64,000 nt of DNA, from assembly GCA_003024785.1 (NCBI GenBank), contig PUQB01000252.1, positions 124,001-188,000 on the forward strand. The letters are read 5' to 3'. The notes beneath the pieces were generated by a model. The model was given only the letters and a program-made list of their open reading frames with translations, was not told the DNA's origin and did not search any database. This stretch comes from Selaginella tamariscina. Taxonomy: Eukaryota; Streptophyta; Lycopodiopsida; Selaginellales; Selaginellaceae. Below, in pieces: positions 37,454 to 50,471 of this stretch. Position 1 is the first letter of the stretch, and each line of letters begins with the position of its first letter. The position numbers were made by a program, and so were the translations under genes.

Positions 37454-38377
37454 GAACAAGCACAAAGATGATCAACCCTAGTACGGAAATGTCACATGTC
37501 TTGTTTGTACGGCTGTTCTTGTCGCAAGTGTATTAGGAGACAAAGTAGTGTAAAATTCTAGATAATGTCCTTTAAAAAAATTAAATAAACTACTTAATAA
37601 TAATTAATGTTTTATATATGTCCTTAAATTTGTTTAGAAATTAAATACCTTTATAAATATCATGAATAAGTTTTTATTTAAAATTGACTTAACATTTAAA
37701 CTTATTATAATTTATAATTACTAATTATTTTTATGTATATTCAATATATATATATAAATTCTTTTTACATGTTAAATATGATGTTTATATAATCTTCTAT
37801 GTAATTGCAAAAGAACAACATGAATAAGATGGATCATTTTTACAAAATAATAAACATATATAAACGAAATTAAAATTTAATCAAAACAATATATAAGTTA
37901 TATATTTTTCAGTTTTCATTTATGTCCATCTTAATTTTCTTAGTGTGTTTTTTATTTCATTTAATAATGTACATAATAACAGGTTATAATATTAATTTAT
38001 AGCGCTCTACCAATTAGTTTTTTTGAATATAAGAAACATATTATTAATTTAAATTTTTAAAATGAATTTCAATTATAAATAGTTTTTAAAAATGTACATA
38101 AAATTAAAAAAAATTCAATTCTCGTCTTGAAAACTCGAGCAAAGAAACCCTCAAATCAGAAATCAAATTTGGAAAAAAATAATAATAAATTCTGAATTTT
38201 ATTTAAAAGTAAACTTTTAAATATATGTAACGTATAAATGTATAAATTTAAAAATATACACATTATCTATAAAATATGGATAGATATTGTATATTATATT
38301 ATCAATTTAAAATTGGGTATTTTTTTTTAAAATTTTATAATCTAAAATATAAAATATACATGGAGGTTTCAGCTCCC
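37454..38377. other. AT-rich intergenic region
   Basis: This is the F-box promoter side and the 3' flank of the RPC5 gene. After about 37540 the sequence is very AT-rich with no open frame, element end or repeat that I could support. Confidence 0.5.
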
Positions 38378-41300
38378 TTAATTAAAATATAACAATAAAC
38401 TCTCTCCTCCGCTACAAAATTTCTTTCGCAAGAGATTGGCAAAACTAAAGTGGTCTTCCATCCCCGTCTTCAACACCCATGTTGCACCTCTTGTGTAGCA
38501 AAACTCCTTCATTACCTGCATCAAAATATATACATAAGGTGCGTGTGTGTGCGTGTGTGCGTGCGTGCGTGAGTGTACATTACGGTTATACCTTCTGATA
38601 AACAGGATTTGGGGGAGCTTTCTTCAATGCCAATTTAAATGCCTCCATAATCTCAGATTTCTGTAGCCCACTCGACTTTTGCTTTAAAAGAGCAATCACC
38701 ACCTCCCTGCAAATAAACGTACACATGTATATAGATAATTATATACACATCTCTCTCTCTCTCTCTCTCTCTCCACGTGCATATGCACGGCTTTTTGTGT
38801 ATACACATGTATAACAAAGAGAATGAATCTCTCATTCATACACACAATCTGATAGTGACTCACCCTTGAATGTTCTATTCTCTACGTATAAACACATAAA
38901 TCATGTTGAGGTACCTGTTTGTGTATGCATATGTATAGCAAAGATCTCTCTCTCTCTCACTCTATCTATCTATCTACGTGCATATGCACGGGTTGTTTGT
39001 GTACACACATCATTCATACACAATCTGATATATAGTGACTCACCCTTGAATGTTCTATTCACTATATATAAAACATAAATCATGTTGAGGTACCTGAAGG
39101 GGTCGACAGAGGGGTCACCAAGCTCTGTTAAGAAGTAAACACCATTAACACATGTGGCAACAGTTTCCACGATGGCAGCGAGCTCAGCAGGCGGTGCAGA
39201 AGCACCTTTTGCAGCAGCTACTGCACATGCCTTCTCTTGAACAGGAGCATCTGCTTGTGACTTTTTAATCGCATTCTCACGTAAACAGCTACATATAAAC
39301 TGCAAACTGAGAGAGAGAAAACACATATTAATACAGATTGATAAAGAATAGATACCCATCCAGCCAGCATATTCACAGTATACTATATCATAAACCTTGA
39401 AATATTCTAATATGTATTACTGGTTTATTTTGAAATTCTGTGTGTGCATGCGTACGTACTTGCAAACATGATGTTTCAAGAATATCTCCCGCAAAGCATC
39501 AGGCAGAGCAGCCATAGTCTCTGGTGCCACTCGATGAAGTCTTAGTCACAATGTTTCCTGTACATGAATAATCTTTTATCAGTGCTAACATGATATAATC
39601 TTATATATTAATCCTAGAGTGTGTATAGTAAAACATGGCAATAGCTTTTTACCAATATATCAATATTAGACATTAAATTATTAATATTCATACTATAGTC
39701 ACACACACACACAATCGGATAGACAAAATAGGAACAACTGACCTGGATTTGAGGTTGGTGTAGAAACCATTGATTTCTTGCCAAGAAGCCATGTTTTGTA
39801 CATTAAGTGCCATGTTCTTTATCATTGTTTCTGCACTTGTCCATCTCTGAAGTTGATTCTTTGCTATTATGCTATGTCTCTTTACAAAAGTCTTATCTGT
39901 GGCTTCTGCAAACTCCCATGCACCTGCGTAGACAAAAGATTTTTATCAAACTCTCACAGACACACACATACACACACGCACACGCGACCATACACACACA
40001 CCACTGTTCTTATGTTCTGCACGGCCAGTGGTAGTAATACGTCCCTGAGCATCTCCTTCGGAACATTAAGCTCCTCCAGAGTTTCACGGCTGATGACTCG
40101 ATTTTTCACAAATTGTAACAGAATATAATCTCGTAGCACACATTTAGGACCTATAAAATAATGTTTCAAAACATAATACAGTAGATATGTGTAAACAGGC
40201 ATTTACTGTTAGATATAGAATATTTTAACATATAGGTGTCTCTCTCTCATATACTAATCATGATAATTATAAAAATACCGCCGGTATATCGCATTTTACT
40301 AGTTGCCACCCAGCAGCCTTGAACCAGATAGGCTGTTTTCTGAAGTGCCTCCAATACTTCCTCTTCTGTACATTCTCGTGGAACAAGCTTCATCAGTCTG
40401 TCGAATTGCAATACATGTGCACCGCCCTAGAACAAATATATACACAAACAAGTTAATACAAATTGATACATGCATTATTAGGAAAAACAGCATTAAAAGG
40501 AGGTATATACATGTGTGGTGTGTGTGTGTAAAGATATAGAAGATATATGTACCTGTGACAACACGGTTTGCAATCTCTTCTCCAGTGGTAACGAGTCCAG
40601 ATAACTGCAAAAAAGAAATGCGTCATCAACAAACACACGTAAGCGCCAGCACGCACATAAACAAAGACACACGTACCTTTTAGAAAGAGGCTGTCCAACT
40701 AATGCGTGAGGAGGTGCAGGCGTACTAGTTGCACGACCAGGAACAAGCTTCCTCATGTAGTCATTACTGTCAATTAATATACTTGTGTTATATACAACAT
40801 ATGTGTTCACTATAAGCGCATATGCATCTATGATGATGACGATGATATGAATTACTGTCCTCTCGTCCAAAGTGGGCATGGGACCGTATAAAATATGCTA
40901 GCTAATTTAAATATAGTCACATAACAATTTTAAAAGAGTTTGTATCTAGTTAAAAGTTAGCGTTAAGAGTTGTTAACTTGCCAAAGGCTCTCTATATGTT
41001 TTAAAACCAACTTACGGATGCATGGAGAAGTCCATGAATTGTTGCCTGAAGACTTCATCTTGGTTCTTATTTCCTCCGTTATCGGACTATCAAAACCATG
41101 CGGTTCAAGCGCAATCCATGGCTGCCCACAAATAAACATACATACTAGTCATTCATTATATGTGTGTGTGTGTAAGAAGTACCTCAGCCTCTTCAAGCTG
41201 CTTGAGATGGGCGTATGACATTAGCCTGGATTGCTGCTGTCGTTCTGTCTCTTGCTTTTTGACTTCCACCTGTTATAAATTCCAGTTTTGACTAATCGAA

Positions 41301-42929
41301 AAATCACCTTAGGACAACCATACACATACCTATTATATACAACATATTGTGTGCATGGACATAATAAGGCTCGTAATATGCATGTATCAGCATATATGCA
41401 TAAGCACATGTATATTGTATATAAATTCCTCGAATAATGCATATGTAAACGTATGCACAAACGTGTGCGCGCACACACACACACACACACCTTTAAAGCG
41501 ACAGGTTCTGGTGGTTTCTCCTCTGAGTTCTCTTCTTCTGCCTCAGCCATTTCGTCATCACTATCCATGTGGGTGATACTCTTTTTCTTCTTCTCATCAG
41601 CTTCGTTCAAATACTTCAGAGAGGGACGTAGTTGAACTATTGCATGCAAAGGGTTCAAGTGCAACTGCAGAAAGTTATAAAAATAATGCACTATAACACA
41701 AATGCTCAATTTACCTTATTTCCTTGTAAGAGCCCAATCGTATAGCTTGTGGATAGATTGCCTTGTGTTGACGTTAAGGTCTGTAAAGAATGCAACTTGT
41801 CATATATTGCATGTCTTATATGTCTGTACATGTCTATGCTATATATTTAATATAAGAAGTGTCACGCAAGTCAAAAAATATGAGTACCTGTTTAGTTATT
41901 TTAAGATGATCATCTGCTCCCTGGTCATAATTATCTCCAAATTATCCACAACAAGGTCCACTTCGAGCTTATTATGCTGATGCTTAACACGGACCTACAC
42001 ATCAGAGAGAATCCAAATAAGATGACCATAGTAAACATATAATAAAAACCTCTTGACATCTTTCTTCCAAGTCGTAAGGCCTCCAATATGGTCGAAGTGG
42101 GTATTGAAGAAGATAAAACTGTATAGGAATACAAGAATCAGAAAACAAACGAATATGTACACATATATAAAGTGCGTGTGTGTGTGTCTATATTATATAT
42201 AGATATAGATATATCTGCTTGTGTGTCCTAGTAACCACACACACACACCTTTGTTTCTGAATCGACAATGGGAGTGAGACAAACATCAATTTCCCGAACA
42301 ACACGATCATCCCCATCACAATCTTCATTTCTGTGTCTTCCTGCTTTACCTCTTCCACACCTTCCCATACTAGATTATCACCTTCAATCTTGACCTTCAC
42401 ATCGTTATCAAATGTGAAATCCATGCTTTCTGGCTTCAAATCCACAACCTCGATTGGATCTTCCTTAATTGCTGTCAAGTTAGTCTTTATAATTGTGATT
42501 GTATAAATGGTTAAATAGTACATTATATTGTATATGCTAATCACTCTTATAAGCTAGTTTCTATTCGGTTGTGGTTGATCATGCACATATATAAATTATT
42601 ATTCATCTCCTGGCTATTCATCTTCCTGATATATAACGTATATCCTTGTCTAGATATGATATATACACTAGTCGTATGCAAACACACACCACACAGTACC
42701 TGCTACTGGCATTTTAACATCGTTCGAATCTAAATCGATCGGCGCAGGAGAATGTACAGTAGTTGGAACCGGAGAAGGCGCAGGAGCATCATCTTTTTCC
42801 GATTTTACCTGAATTTCAACACACTTACACATACATACGTGCGCACACACACGCACGGACCTTAGCTGGAGGCCTAATTTTTCCTCTCGCACCTCGATCG
42901 GGAATGCGCGGCCTGAACTTCGGCTCCAT
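38378..42929 (-). CDS. RNA polymerase III subunit RPC5 (Sin-like), with frameshifts
   Basis: Eighteen exons: 42929-42861, 42808-42700, 42471-42249, 42118-42050, 41994-41888, 41780-41715, 41664-41491, 41269-41183, 41121-41016, 40766-40677, 40604-40553, 40426-40279, 40150-~40006, 39923-39743, 39557-39460, 39288-39094, 38706-38592, 38515-38378. Family blocks: YLLQYPLRPYWRPYDLEERC, NKLHLNPLHAIVQLRPSLKY, YAHLKQLEEAE, then a C-terminal helical region. RPC5 is a peripheral Pol III subunit that helps initiation and termination at 5S rRNA and tRNA genes. One base appears lost in exon 3 (~42320), exon 5 (~41942) and exon 9 (~41066), and exon 15 holds an in-frame TGA near 39547, yet all splice sites are good. 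An essential gene with repeated single-base losses is suspicious for assembly error. The start codon is preceded by telo-boxes. Confidence 0.75.
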
Positions 42930-42939
42930 GGCTCTCTTA

Positions 42940-42968
42940 GAACCCTAAAACAGAGCCCTAAACCCTAG
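42940..42968 (-). promoter_or_regulatory. RPC5 telo-box pair
   Basis: The sequence aaccctaaaacagag and then ccctaaaccctag lies 11-39 bp upstream of the RPC5 start codon. The stretch ACCCTAAAACAGAG is identical to part of the RRF leader at about 34435-34448. Confidence 0.55.
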
Positions 42969-44639
42969 ATAAGATAATCCCCTGTTATAATTTTTTTTGT
43001 TTTGCTTTCTATCTTAACTTTATGTTGATAAACAATTATTTACTAATTAGAATTACTATATATTAAATGTATTCATTATGAACTGAGTATAGAATATTCA
43101 TGAGTTTATAAATATAAAGTAAAGGAGTTTTAATCATTTTTAAAAATTAGCAAATAGTAATTTTCTTATACTAATTACATTATTTAATTATAATATATCT
43201 TTGTAGTTGTTTTATCAAATTTTATGTAAGTTCAATAAAAATAATAAGAAAATTAAATAGTTTATTTACCAGGCCTACACACCTTAATTATTAAATAGGC
43301 ATAACTGATCTAAATGTTTTATTTCTTATAAAATTGACATAAACAAAAGAAATAGAGAAATTCAATATTATTCAATGAAATAAATTACATTAGTAATTTA
43401 AAGCTAATTCAATTTTATGGTTTAGAATATTGTCACTATTGTACATTTTATAATTTTTATTTTCTCTCATTATTTATTATTAAAATCATTACTTTATTAT
43501 TTAAACATTCGATATAAATTTAATAATTATTTATTTATTTTGAGTTACTAATATGTAGTAATATAAGTTATAACACTAGTGAATAAGATTTTACATACTC
43601 TTTGTAAGAATATTATGTTTATTTTGGATTAGTCAAAAGTTAATTGGTATTATAAATAAGACATTGTAATTATTTAATTAAATGATGCACAATTTCTTCA
43701 AGCAACTATTTTTAAGTAAGAATTCTAACATTTTTGTTAGTTTTAGAATTTTAAAGCTTTTATTTTGTTTATATAAATATTTGAATTCATGTTAAGTGTA
43801 AGTGTGAATTTAACACTTTTTAAATTAATATAAAGGCATTGACATGAAAATAAAATTCTATGTTATTATTCATGAGTTTTATAAGATTGGGACCATTTTA
43901 AGTTAAATTTTTGTATTTAATTTGAATTAATGAAAAATAATTCATGACTTAATAATAAATTTTAATATAATAAATATTTGTATTAACATAAAAGCACTTT
44001 GTAAGAGTTACAAGAAACATGTACTTTATAAATGCTTTAATATGTCATAAGTATTTATATGCCTTTTAATTTCAGTTTTGACTGTTTCTTTATATGTATA
44101 TGAATTAATTATGTTAACTAGCATAATGAAGCGATTTATAATATATTAAATAAAATATATCAGTTTGGTATATATGTCATTTTCAAATGTGTTCTTTAAT
44201 AGCTCTTTTAAGTTTATTAATTTTAAAAATGAAACATGAATAATAAAACTTATAAAATACAGAAAGTTTATAATTTTAAAAGTAAGACTTATATAATGAA
44301 ACTTGTGAAATATAAAATTTTTATGAATAACTTACTAATTAACACTTTATTTTATGTGTGTATTATGCTATATACAAGTATTATATTTAAACATTTAAAT
44401 ATATAGTTAGATTATACAAGTACTTAATTATGCATTTTTTTTTATTTTTTTTGTTTTACACAATACTGTATAGTAAATTGTTTATATATATATAAAGAGC
44501 TTTTTGTTTCACTAATTAATAATAATATATTATGCTCTATTTAAATCTTTATTTTTTTTATCCTTATTTTATAATATTTATTTACTATGCATATATTAAA
44601 TAGTTAATAGTTTACGAAATAGACATTGATTGAAATTAA

Positions 44640-45430
44640 TTCATATATTGTTTTATTAAATAATCTACCTTTTTAAAAATGTAAAAATAGATTGTTTAAA
44701 AATGTGTTAATGATTTTCTAAGTTTTTTTTTAAACAATTCACGACAATGATTAAATGATTAATTCAATAAAAACATATTAAGAAATGAATAAAAGCACTA
44801 TAAAATAGTCATTAAGAAATATTAAAGCATTATAAAAGAAGCTCTATTGTAAAGTGATATAATGTTTTATAATTAATAATATTAATAGCAACATTATAAA
44901 TGTAACAGAATAATACAATGTTTTTATAATTAATGATATTAATAACGACATTATAACAATACAATAAGTTTACATATCAAATCATATTAATAATTAAATA
45001 ATTTTATAAAAAGAAATGTTGTCTTTAGCATTGAAGATGTTTAACATGAAGCAACAAAATGTATAATTTTAAATTTCATAAAAAAACAATAAGTATATCA
45101 TTTTGTTTTGTTAAATAATTTGCCTTTTTAAAAATGTGAAAATAGATTGTTTAAAAATGTGTTAATGATTTTTTAAGTTTTCTTTTTAAAACAATTCACA
45201 ACAATGACTAAATGATTAATTCAAGAGAAACGTATTAAAATAATAAAATTACTAAAAATAATCATTAAGAAATCGATTAAAGCATTATAAAAGAAACTCT
45301 ATTATAAAGTGATATAATGTTTTAATATTAATAACGACATCAAATGTAACATAATGATATAATATTTTATAATTAATAATATTAATATCAACATTACAAT
45401 AATATAATAAGTTTACATATCTAAGTAATT
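44640..45430. repeat. Internal tandem duplication (~470-bp period)
   Basis: The block starting taaaaatagattgtttaaaa near 44683 recurs near 45150 (gaaaatagattgtttaaaa). The downstream order is conserved (acaattcac.acaatga, attcaa, agcattataaaagaa, aaagtgatataatgttt). Confidence 0.75.
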
Positions 45431-45924
45431 TTATCAAAATAAATATTATCTTTAATATTGAAGATATTTAACATGAGGCAAGGAAATGTTGTAATTTTAA
45501 GTTTCATAAAAGAAGAACAAGTATATCATCGTTTACAAACTTTTAAAGTAAATGTATTCCTTCTCTTTTACTTATAAAAAAGTTGTTTCACATTACAGTT
45601 TTATATTTTAAATTGATTAATGAGACTAATAAGTTTGTTAAAAATTTATATTAAAATAATATTTTACAATATAAAATCTTGTCTTTTATTAACATAGTTA
45701 ATACTATACTTAAGATAAATAAATATTAAAAAATTCAAATAAATTAAATATTATAAAGCACCTGATATTTACATGTTTATAATATTTAATTTATACATTT
45801 AATATTTATATTTATACATTAAAGTGTAAGTAATTAAAGAGCAACATTTTTTACCTTATATTAAATATTTTAAGGTTATCATTTATTTGTTTTAAATAAC
45901 TATGTCTTTAATACATGTGAAAAT

Positions 45925-46025
45925 TACATTTATACCTCTAAAATTTATCATAATATTTACATATATACCTCTAGAAGTTTTATATTTACATATATACCCT
46001 AAAAGTTCTAAATTTACATATATAT
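45925..46025. repeat. Short tandem motif related to the MITE end
   Basis: Three diverged copies of a ~27-bp unit (acatatatacctctaraagttttatattt-like) follow a gaaaattacatttatacc sequence. This equals the left end of the MITE at 46952-47415, so it is probably a truncated second copy. Confidence 0.45.
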
Positions 46026-46951
46026 TATTTTGCCAAATAATTTGTTTTCTTCAAAGTGTAAAAATAAATTTTTAAAAATATGTAAAATATGTTTCAAATA
46101 GGTAAATAATTTGTTTATGAATTAATAAGAAGCTTTAATATGATACACATATAATACTTTATTTATTCTTTTTTAATTATATTGATATCATAAGTATAAT
46201 GCACTTTTGCAAAGTCATGGTTTTGTAAAACGCAAATATATGAAGTTTTATATAAAAAATATTACTTATAATCAATTTTTTTTAATGGTGTTAATAATTG
46301 TGAAAGTGTAATTTTTCATTAATAATATAAATTTAGTACACAATTAATGGTAAGTGATTACCCATAATGTTTATCAAAAGAATCTTTTAATAAAAATTTA
46401 TAAACTAGGTTTTCTTAATATTAAACTCTTGTTAATAAAAAAATCAACAAAAAATTTTAAAATGTTATTATTTTATATTATAACAAAATTCATAGAGATC
46501 ACTTAAAATAAAAGTCAAAAAAGTTTAATCATAAAGGTTTCATAGCATATATAAAAAAGTAATGAATATTAATGTTATTTATTATAAAACATGTAGAAAT
46601 AAACTTTTAAAAAAGCTTCAATAACAACTAAATATCTTGTAATTCTTAATGAATTAATAAATTTATAAAATAATAATAGTAATACTATGTTAATACTTTC
46701 ATATAAATCTTATTCTTAATGTAATTTCTTTACAACCATTAATGTTTCTTAAATTGTCTAAATTTCATTTTTATATAAATGTGATGTTTGATACTTCTTA
46801 TTATTGTGTGCTGGAGTTTTTAAAAAAAATGTTATATATTGCATAATTAATCTTATGTTAGAAAAAGATTAAATAAGTATAAAGAAAGTTATTTTGCATA
46901 ACCCATTTCTTATTTTTGTTCTATAAAGATTATTAATGTGAATAAATAATA

Positions 46952-47415
46952 GAAAAAATTACATTTATACCCTTAAAATTTATCATATTTACATATATAC
47001 CCTTAAAAAATTTATATTTATATATATACATCTTTAAAAATTGTAAATTTACATATATACCCTTGAAAATTTTTAATCATAATAATTTAACTTTTAAAAT
47101 AACAATATTAACTAAAAATATTTTTTTAATTCATAATATATTATAAATGAAATAATTAAAGTTTATTAAGTGTTAATTGTCAAAAAATTATTATAGTAAA
47201 AAATGAAATATTTTTTAAAGTAATTATATTATATATGTTTAATATGTTGTATTTTGGACCTAAATATGATAAAATAAAATTAATTATAAATTTTTATTGA
47301 TTTTTAAAAAATGTTTTTAATTTTTAATTTTAACATTTATGAAATTTTAAATTGAAGCTTCAAGGATATATATATAAATATAAAACTTTTTAGGGGTATA
47401 AATGTAATTTTCCCT
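46952..47415. mobile_element. hAT-like MITE (464 bp)
   Basis: The ends are inverted copies (gaaaaaattacatttatacc at left; right end reverse-complemented agggaaaattacatttatac). An 8-bp direct repeat AAATAATA flanks it exactly at 46944-46951 and 47416-47423, fitting the 8-bp duplication of hAT elements. Subterminal ~27-bp repeats lie at its left side. It is non-coding. Confidence 0.75.
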
Positions 47416-49599
47416 AAATAATATTGCCTTAATATACATGATATTGTCTACGTGTAACAATATTACAAAATGGTTGCCACTAGTCAAAGCCCACCAATGG
47501 CGTGGCTATTTGTTTGACTCATATGTATTTCTATTTGATCATCATTGACTAATGGTCATACATTTCATATTTAAAGTTAAACTAGTGTTGATTTTAATTT
47601 TAGACACATTTATGCTTAACCTTATATGTATATGTAAACACTTGGGAGAATTATGCTGACGAGCATCGCTTATTTGGAAAGAGCTTAATTTGAAAGAAAA
47701 AATACAAATTCTTACATACACAATGAAAGAAAAAATTAAGGAAACAAACAAAACGGACTTAAATAAATGAAAGATTGTTAGAAACTATTCTTATATACTC
47801 TCAACATTACATGTGTCATGAACTTCTACAATCTATTCAATGCAATCCCAAAACTCTCCAAAGTCTTGTGGATCCTTTAGGGAAGAAATCATAATGGCAA
47901 GGCCTTGCTTCAGCAATGGCCTACAAAACATTCAGTACAACCAAAAAACAATGATTTAATTATCCTTTGCAATTGCATATTTGAATGCTTTAGAATTATA
48001 TTGAATGCCCAAATATATATATATAGCATATAACACACAAACACACACATACACACACACTCAACATAAAACGGTGTTAGCTGGATGCATTAAAAAGAAG
48101 CTCCTCCATGTCCCTAGTCTCTTTGTCTAAGTGCTTTTTGCTTTGCATTAATGAGGCTATACTCAAAGTCAATAAATTCTAGGGTATATTGAAGGGAAAT
48201 TCAAAAGTAATACATCGCCATACATCATATTATGCCAGTGTATGTTGTCTAGGGAAGACAAGATTTTCTATTGCAAAGTATTAATTTGATGGCTCCTAAG
48301 TAAATCCTTGATAATCCTACTAACCTCGTTAGTCATTTTAAAGTACAGAATCATAATGTGAATCAATTTTTTTATAATTAAAAAAAGAAATATATTTACT
48401 TTATAAAGTTTGTAAATGATAATTCATTTATTATTTCCTTATCTCATATCAAACTTCTTAAAATGTTATTTTCTTTTCATGTAGTTATGAGTTCCATACT
48501 TGCCCATTTCAAGGACATTTCCATTAACATGGAAATCATCTAATACATAAGTAGCTCAGGCAATGTCTCTTCATCATACATCTCTACATTGGTGCTTGCT
48601 ATAAACTTCTCTATTCTTCTTTCAGTAAGCCTTCACTTACACCGTCTTTACCTTCCATTTACTAACCTACCTATTAGTGTTATGTATTATATATGTGGAA
48701 AATCAACCTTTGCAAGGCGTCTCCTTCACAAGTTGGCAAGAGAAGTGGTTCTTGAACAATTTTCTCTCTTAGTACTTTAAAGTGTAAAATGTGCATTTTA
48801 AATGCAAAGTTGTACTTTAAAAGATTAATAAAAATTAAATTAGGTGTGATTTTATTAAACAAAAGCTAACTAGTCAGAAAATAATCCGGCAGGGAGCTTA
48901 CAAATTTAAAACACGAAATCGCTTATTGAACACGTGCGTGCAAGTATTCTTAAAGGATAAAAACATTAAATCTTTGTTTAAAATTGAACTAAGTTTACTG
49001 CTACTATTCATATAAATCCTTGATGAACATTTGAATTAATTTCTGCCAGGACCTCCTAGTGATGTATTCAGTCTTGAACCCCTGTTTGGCTATTCCTTCA
49101 TAACTCAAGGACGTTTTTTAAAGTTATGAAGGAATGGCCTAATTTCTTTGACGAAGTAGCTGCTTTATTCACTACTTTAAACAATGTTACCACACAAAAC
49201 AACAATATGTCGATCACGAACATAAAATCAAATTCGATTCCTGCATCAAACAAATAGACCATTCAATCTTATCTTGTTATTTTTACTCAAGTGAACTGTC
49301 TAGCGAGGAGGTGGGGATTGAGTCTCTAGTATATAAGCAGATTCAAGACGTAGTTTCAACTGGATCGACGTAATTATATTATATTAAAGATTTATCAACG
49401 AGTATATTGTAATAGAGAAGTGCAACACCGTATCCCCAATAATTACTGTAGTACCTCAATACACATGGTTTCTTTATTTGAATTATTGACAATCCCAATA
49501 ATTTTATTGTCAATAACCTTTCACCTCTCCTTCAACTCTCCACTATAGTACACTTGAAAACAAAAATTAAGAGCTTCATTAAGGTGGATATATATATTT

Positions 49600-49685
49600 C
49601 TAATATAGCACACACGTACCTGTGTTTCCTACCGCATTCCACTCTGTAAACCCTAAAAACAGAGCACCTGTATTAGAGAAACGGG
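49600..49685. repeat. Copy 1 of the RRF 5' leader/promoter
   Basis: The sequence cgtacctgtgtttcctaccgcattccactctgtaaaccctaaaaacagagcacctgtattag-like matches 34386-34460, including the telo-box and the leader-intron donor (minus strand). A small internal deletion removes the tgctcgccacactat segment. Confidence 0.8.
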
Positions 49686-49995
49686 AAACTGTCTTTGCGT
49701 GTCTAATATGTGCGTGTGTGTGTTTGTTATAGCACGATGTATCCACGGTCTTCTTCAGTGGGAAACAAGGTTGTGCAGTACTTATAACTTCCATTAAACA
49801 GATTTTTAAGTCTGTTTCATCGTCATATATATTGAAAGAAGAATAATTATGAAAATATATGTTAATACAAGATATAAAAGTAGCGTAGGAAAAAGCAGAA
49901 AAGATGAGCTGCAACTACCAAAAAAGCATGTAACAGTGCGTCTTCAGATAATGCAGAAAGCAAAAGTGCTCAACTAAAGCACTGCAGAGAGGAGA

Positions 49996-49997
<2 letters not shown>

Positions 49998-50050
<53 letters not shown>

Positions 50051-50070
50051 ATATATTATATATATATATA
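49998..50070. repeat. (AT)n microsatellite
   Basis: A ~70-bp interrupted AT run lies between modules R and E of unit A. Unit B has only a short TA run at the same place (53452-53464). Confidence 0.9.
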
Positions 50071-50169
50071 TTAACTAAGCGTACATATTAAATTAAAACA
50101 TACCAATTTAGAGCTCGTCATTTGTATGTTCTTTTTTCTGCCTCCGTCTCTTCTCCCGAACGACTTCTA

Positions 50170-50471
50170 ATGGGGGTCTCCTGGACGTCTGTAAACCTGC
50201 TGACCAACTTTGAACTCGTAACTTTCTTCTTGGTTCAAAATGAAGTCCTTAAGCTGGATTAAAACATAATTAGTATAGTTAATTACATGTATAAAATATA
50301 CGTTAGTGCTATATATATGTAGATGTTTTGTTTGCTTTTGAGATAAGGAAACATACCTCCATGATATCCTGCCCGTGATCAATTGTGAACATCATTGTAT
50401 TTAAATCCACTGCTGTAACTTTGGCACCGATGCGCGTCCATTTCTTAGCAAGTATTGGCAATTCCATATAC
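50170..50471 (-). pseudogene. Two captured exons of an unrecognised gene (module E, unit A)
   Basis: The minus-strand exon 50471-50357 (LPILAKKWTRIGAKVTAVDL...) ends at a GTATGT donor. The exon starting near 50255 (LKDFILNQEESYEFKVGQQV...) begins after a CAG acceptor, and the two join in phase. The frame then meets TAG at 50170-50172, but a shifted frame continues with a basic tail (EVVREKRRRQKKEHTNDEL) to a natural stop. This suggests a truncated, frameshifted copy of a real gene lying elsewhere. It lacks the original 5' exons as far as can be seen. Confidence 0.5.

Larger units (their letters stand above)
42976..47530. repeat. Module X: AT-rich gene-free DNA
   Basis: No gene is visible. 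About 43180-44430 recurs at 54380-55705 (X'), in the same order and with small indels, including a 60-bp insert near 54452-54515 in X'. The part 44430-47530 is absent from X'. Inside it are an internal tandem duplication and a MITE, listed separately. Confidence 0.7.
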
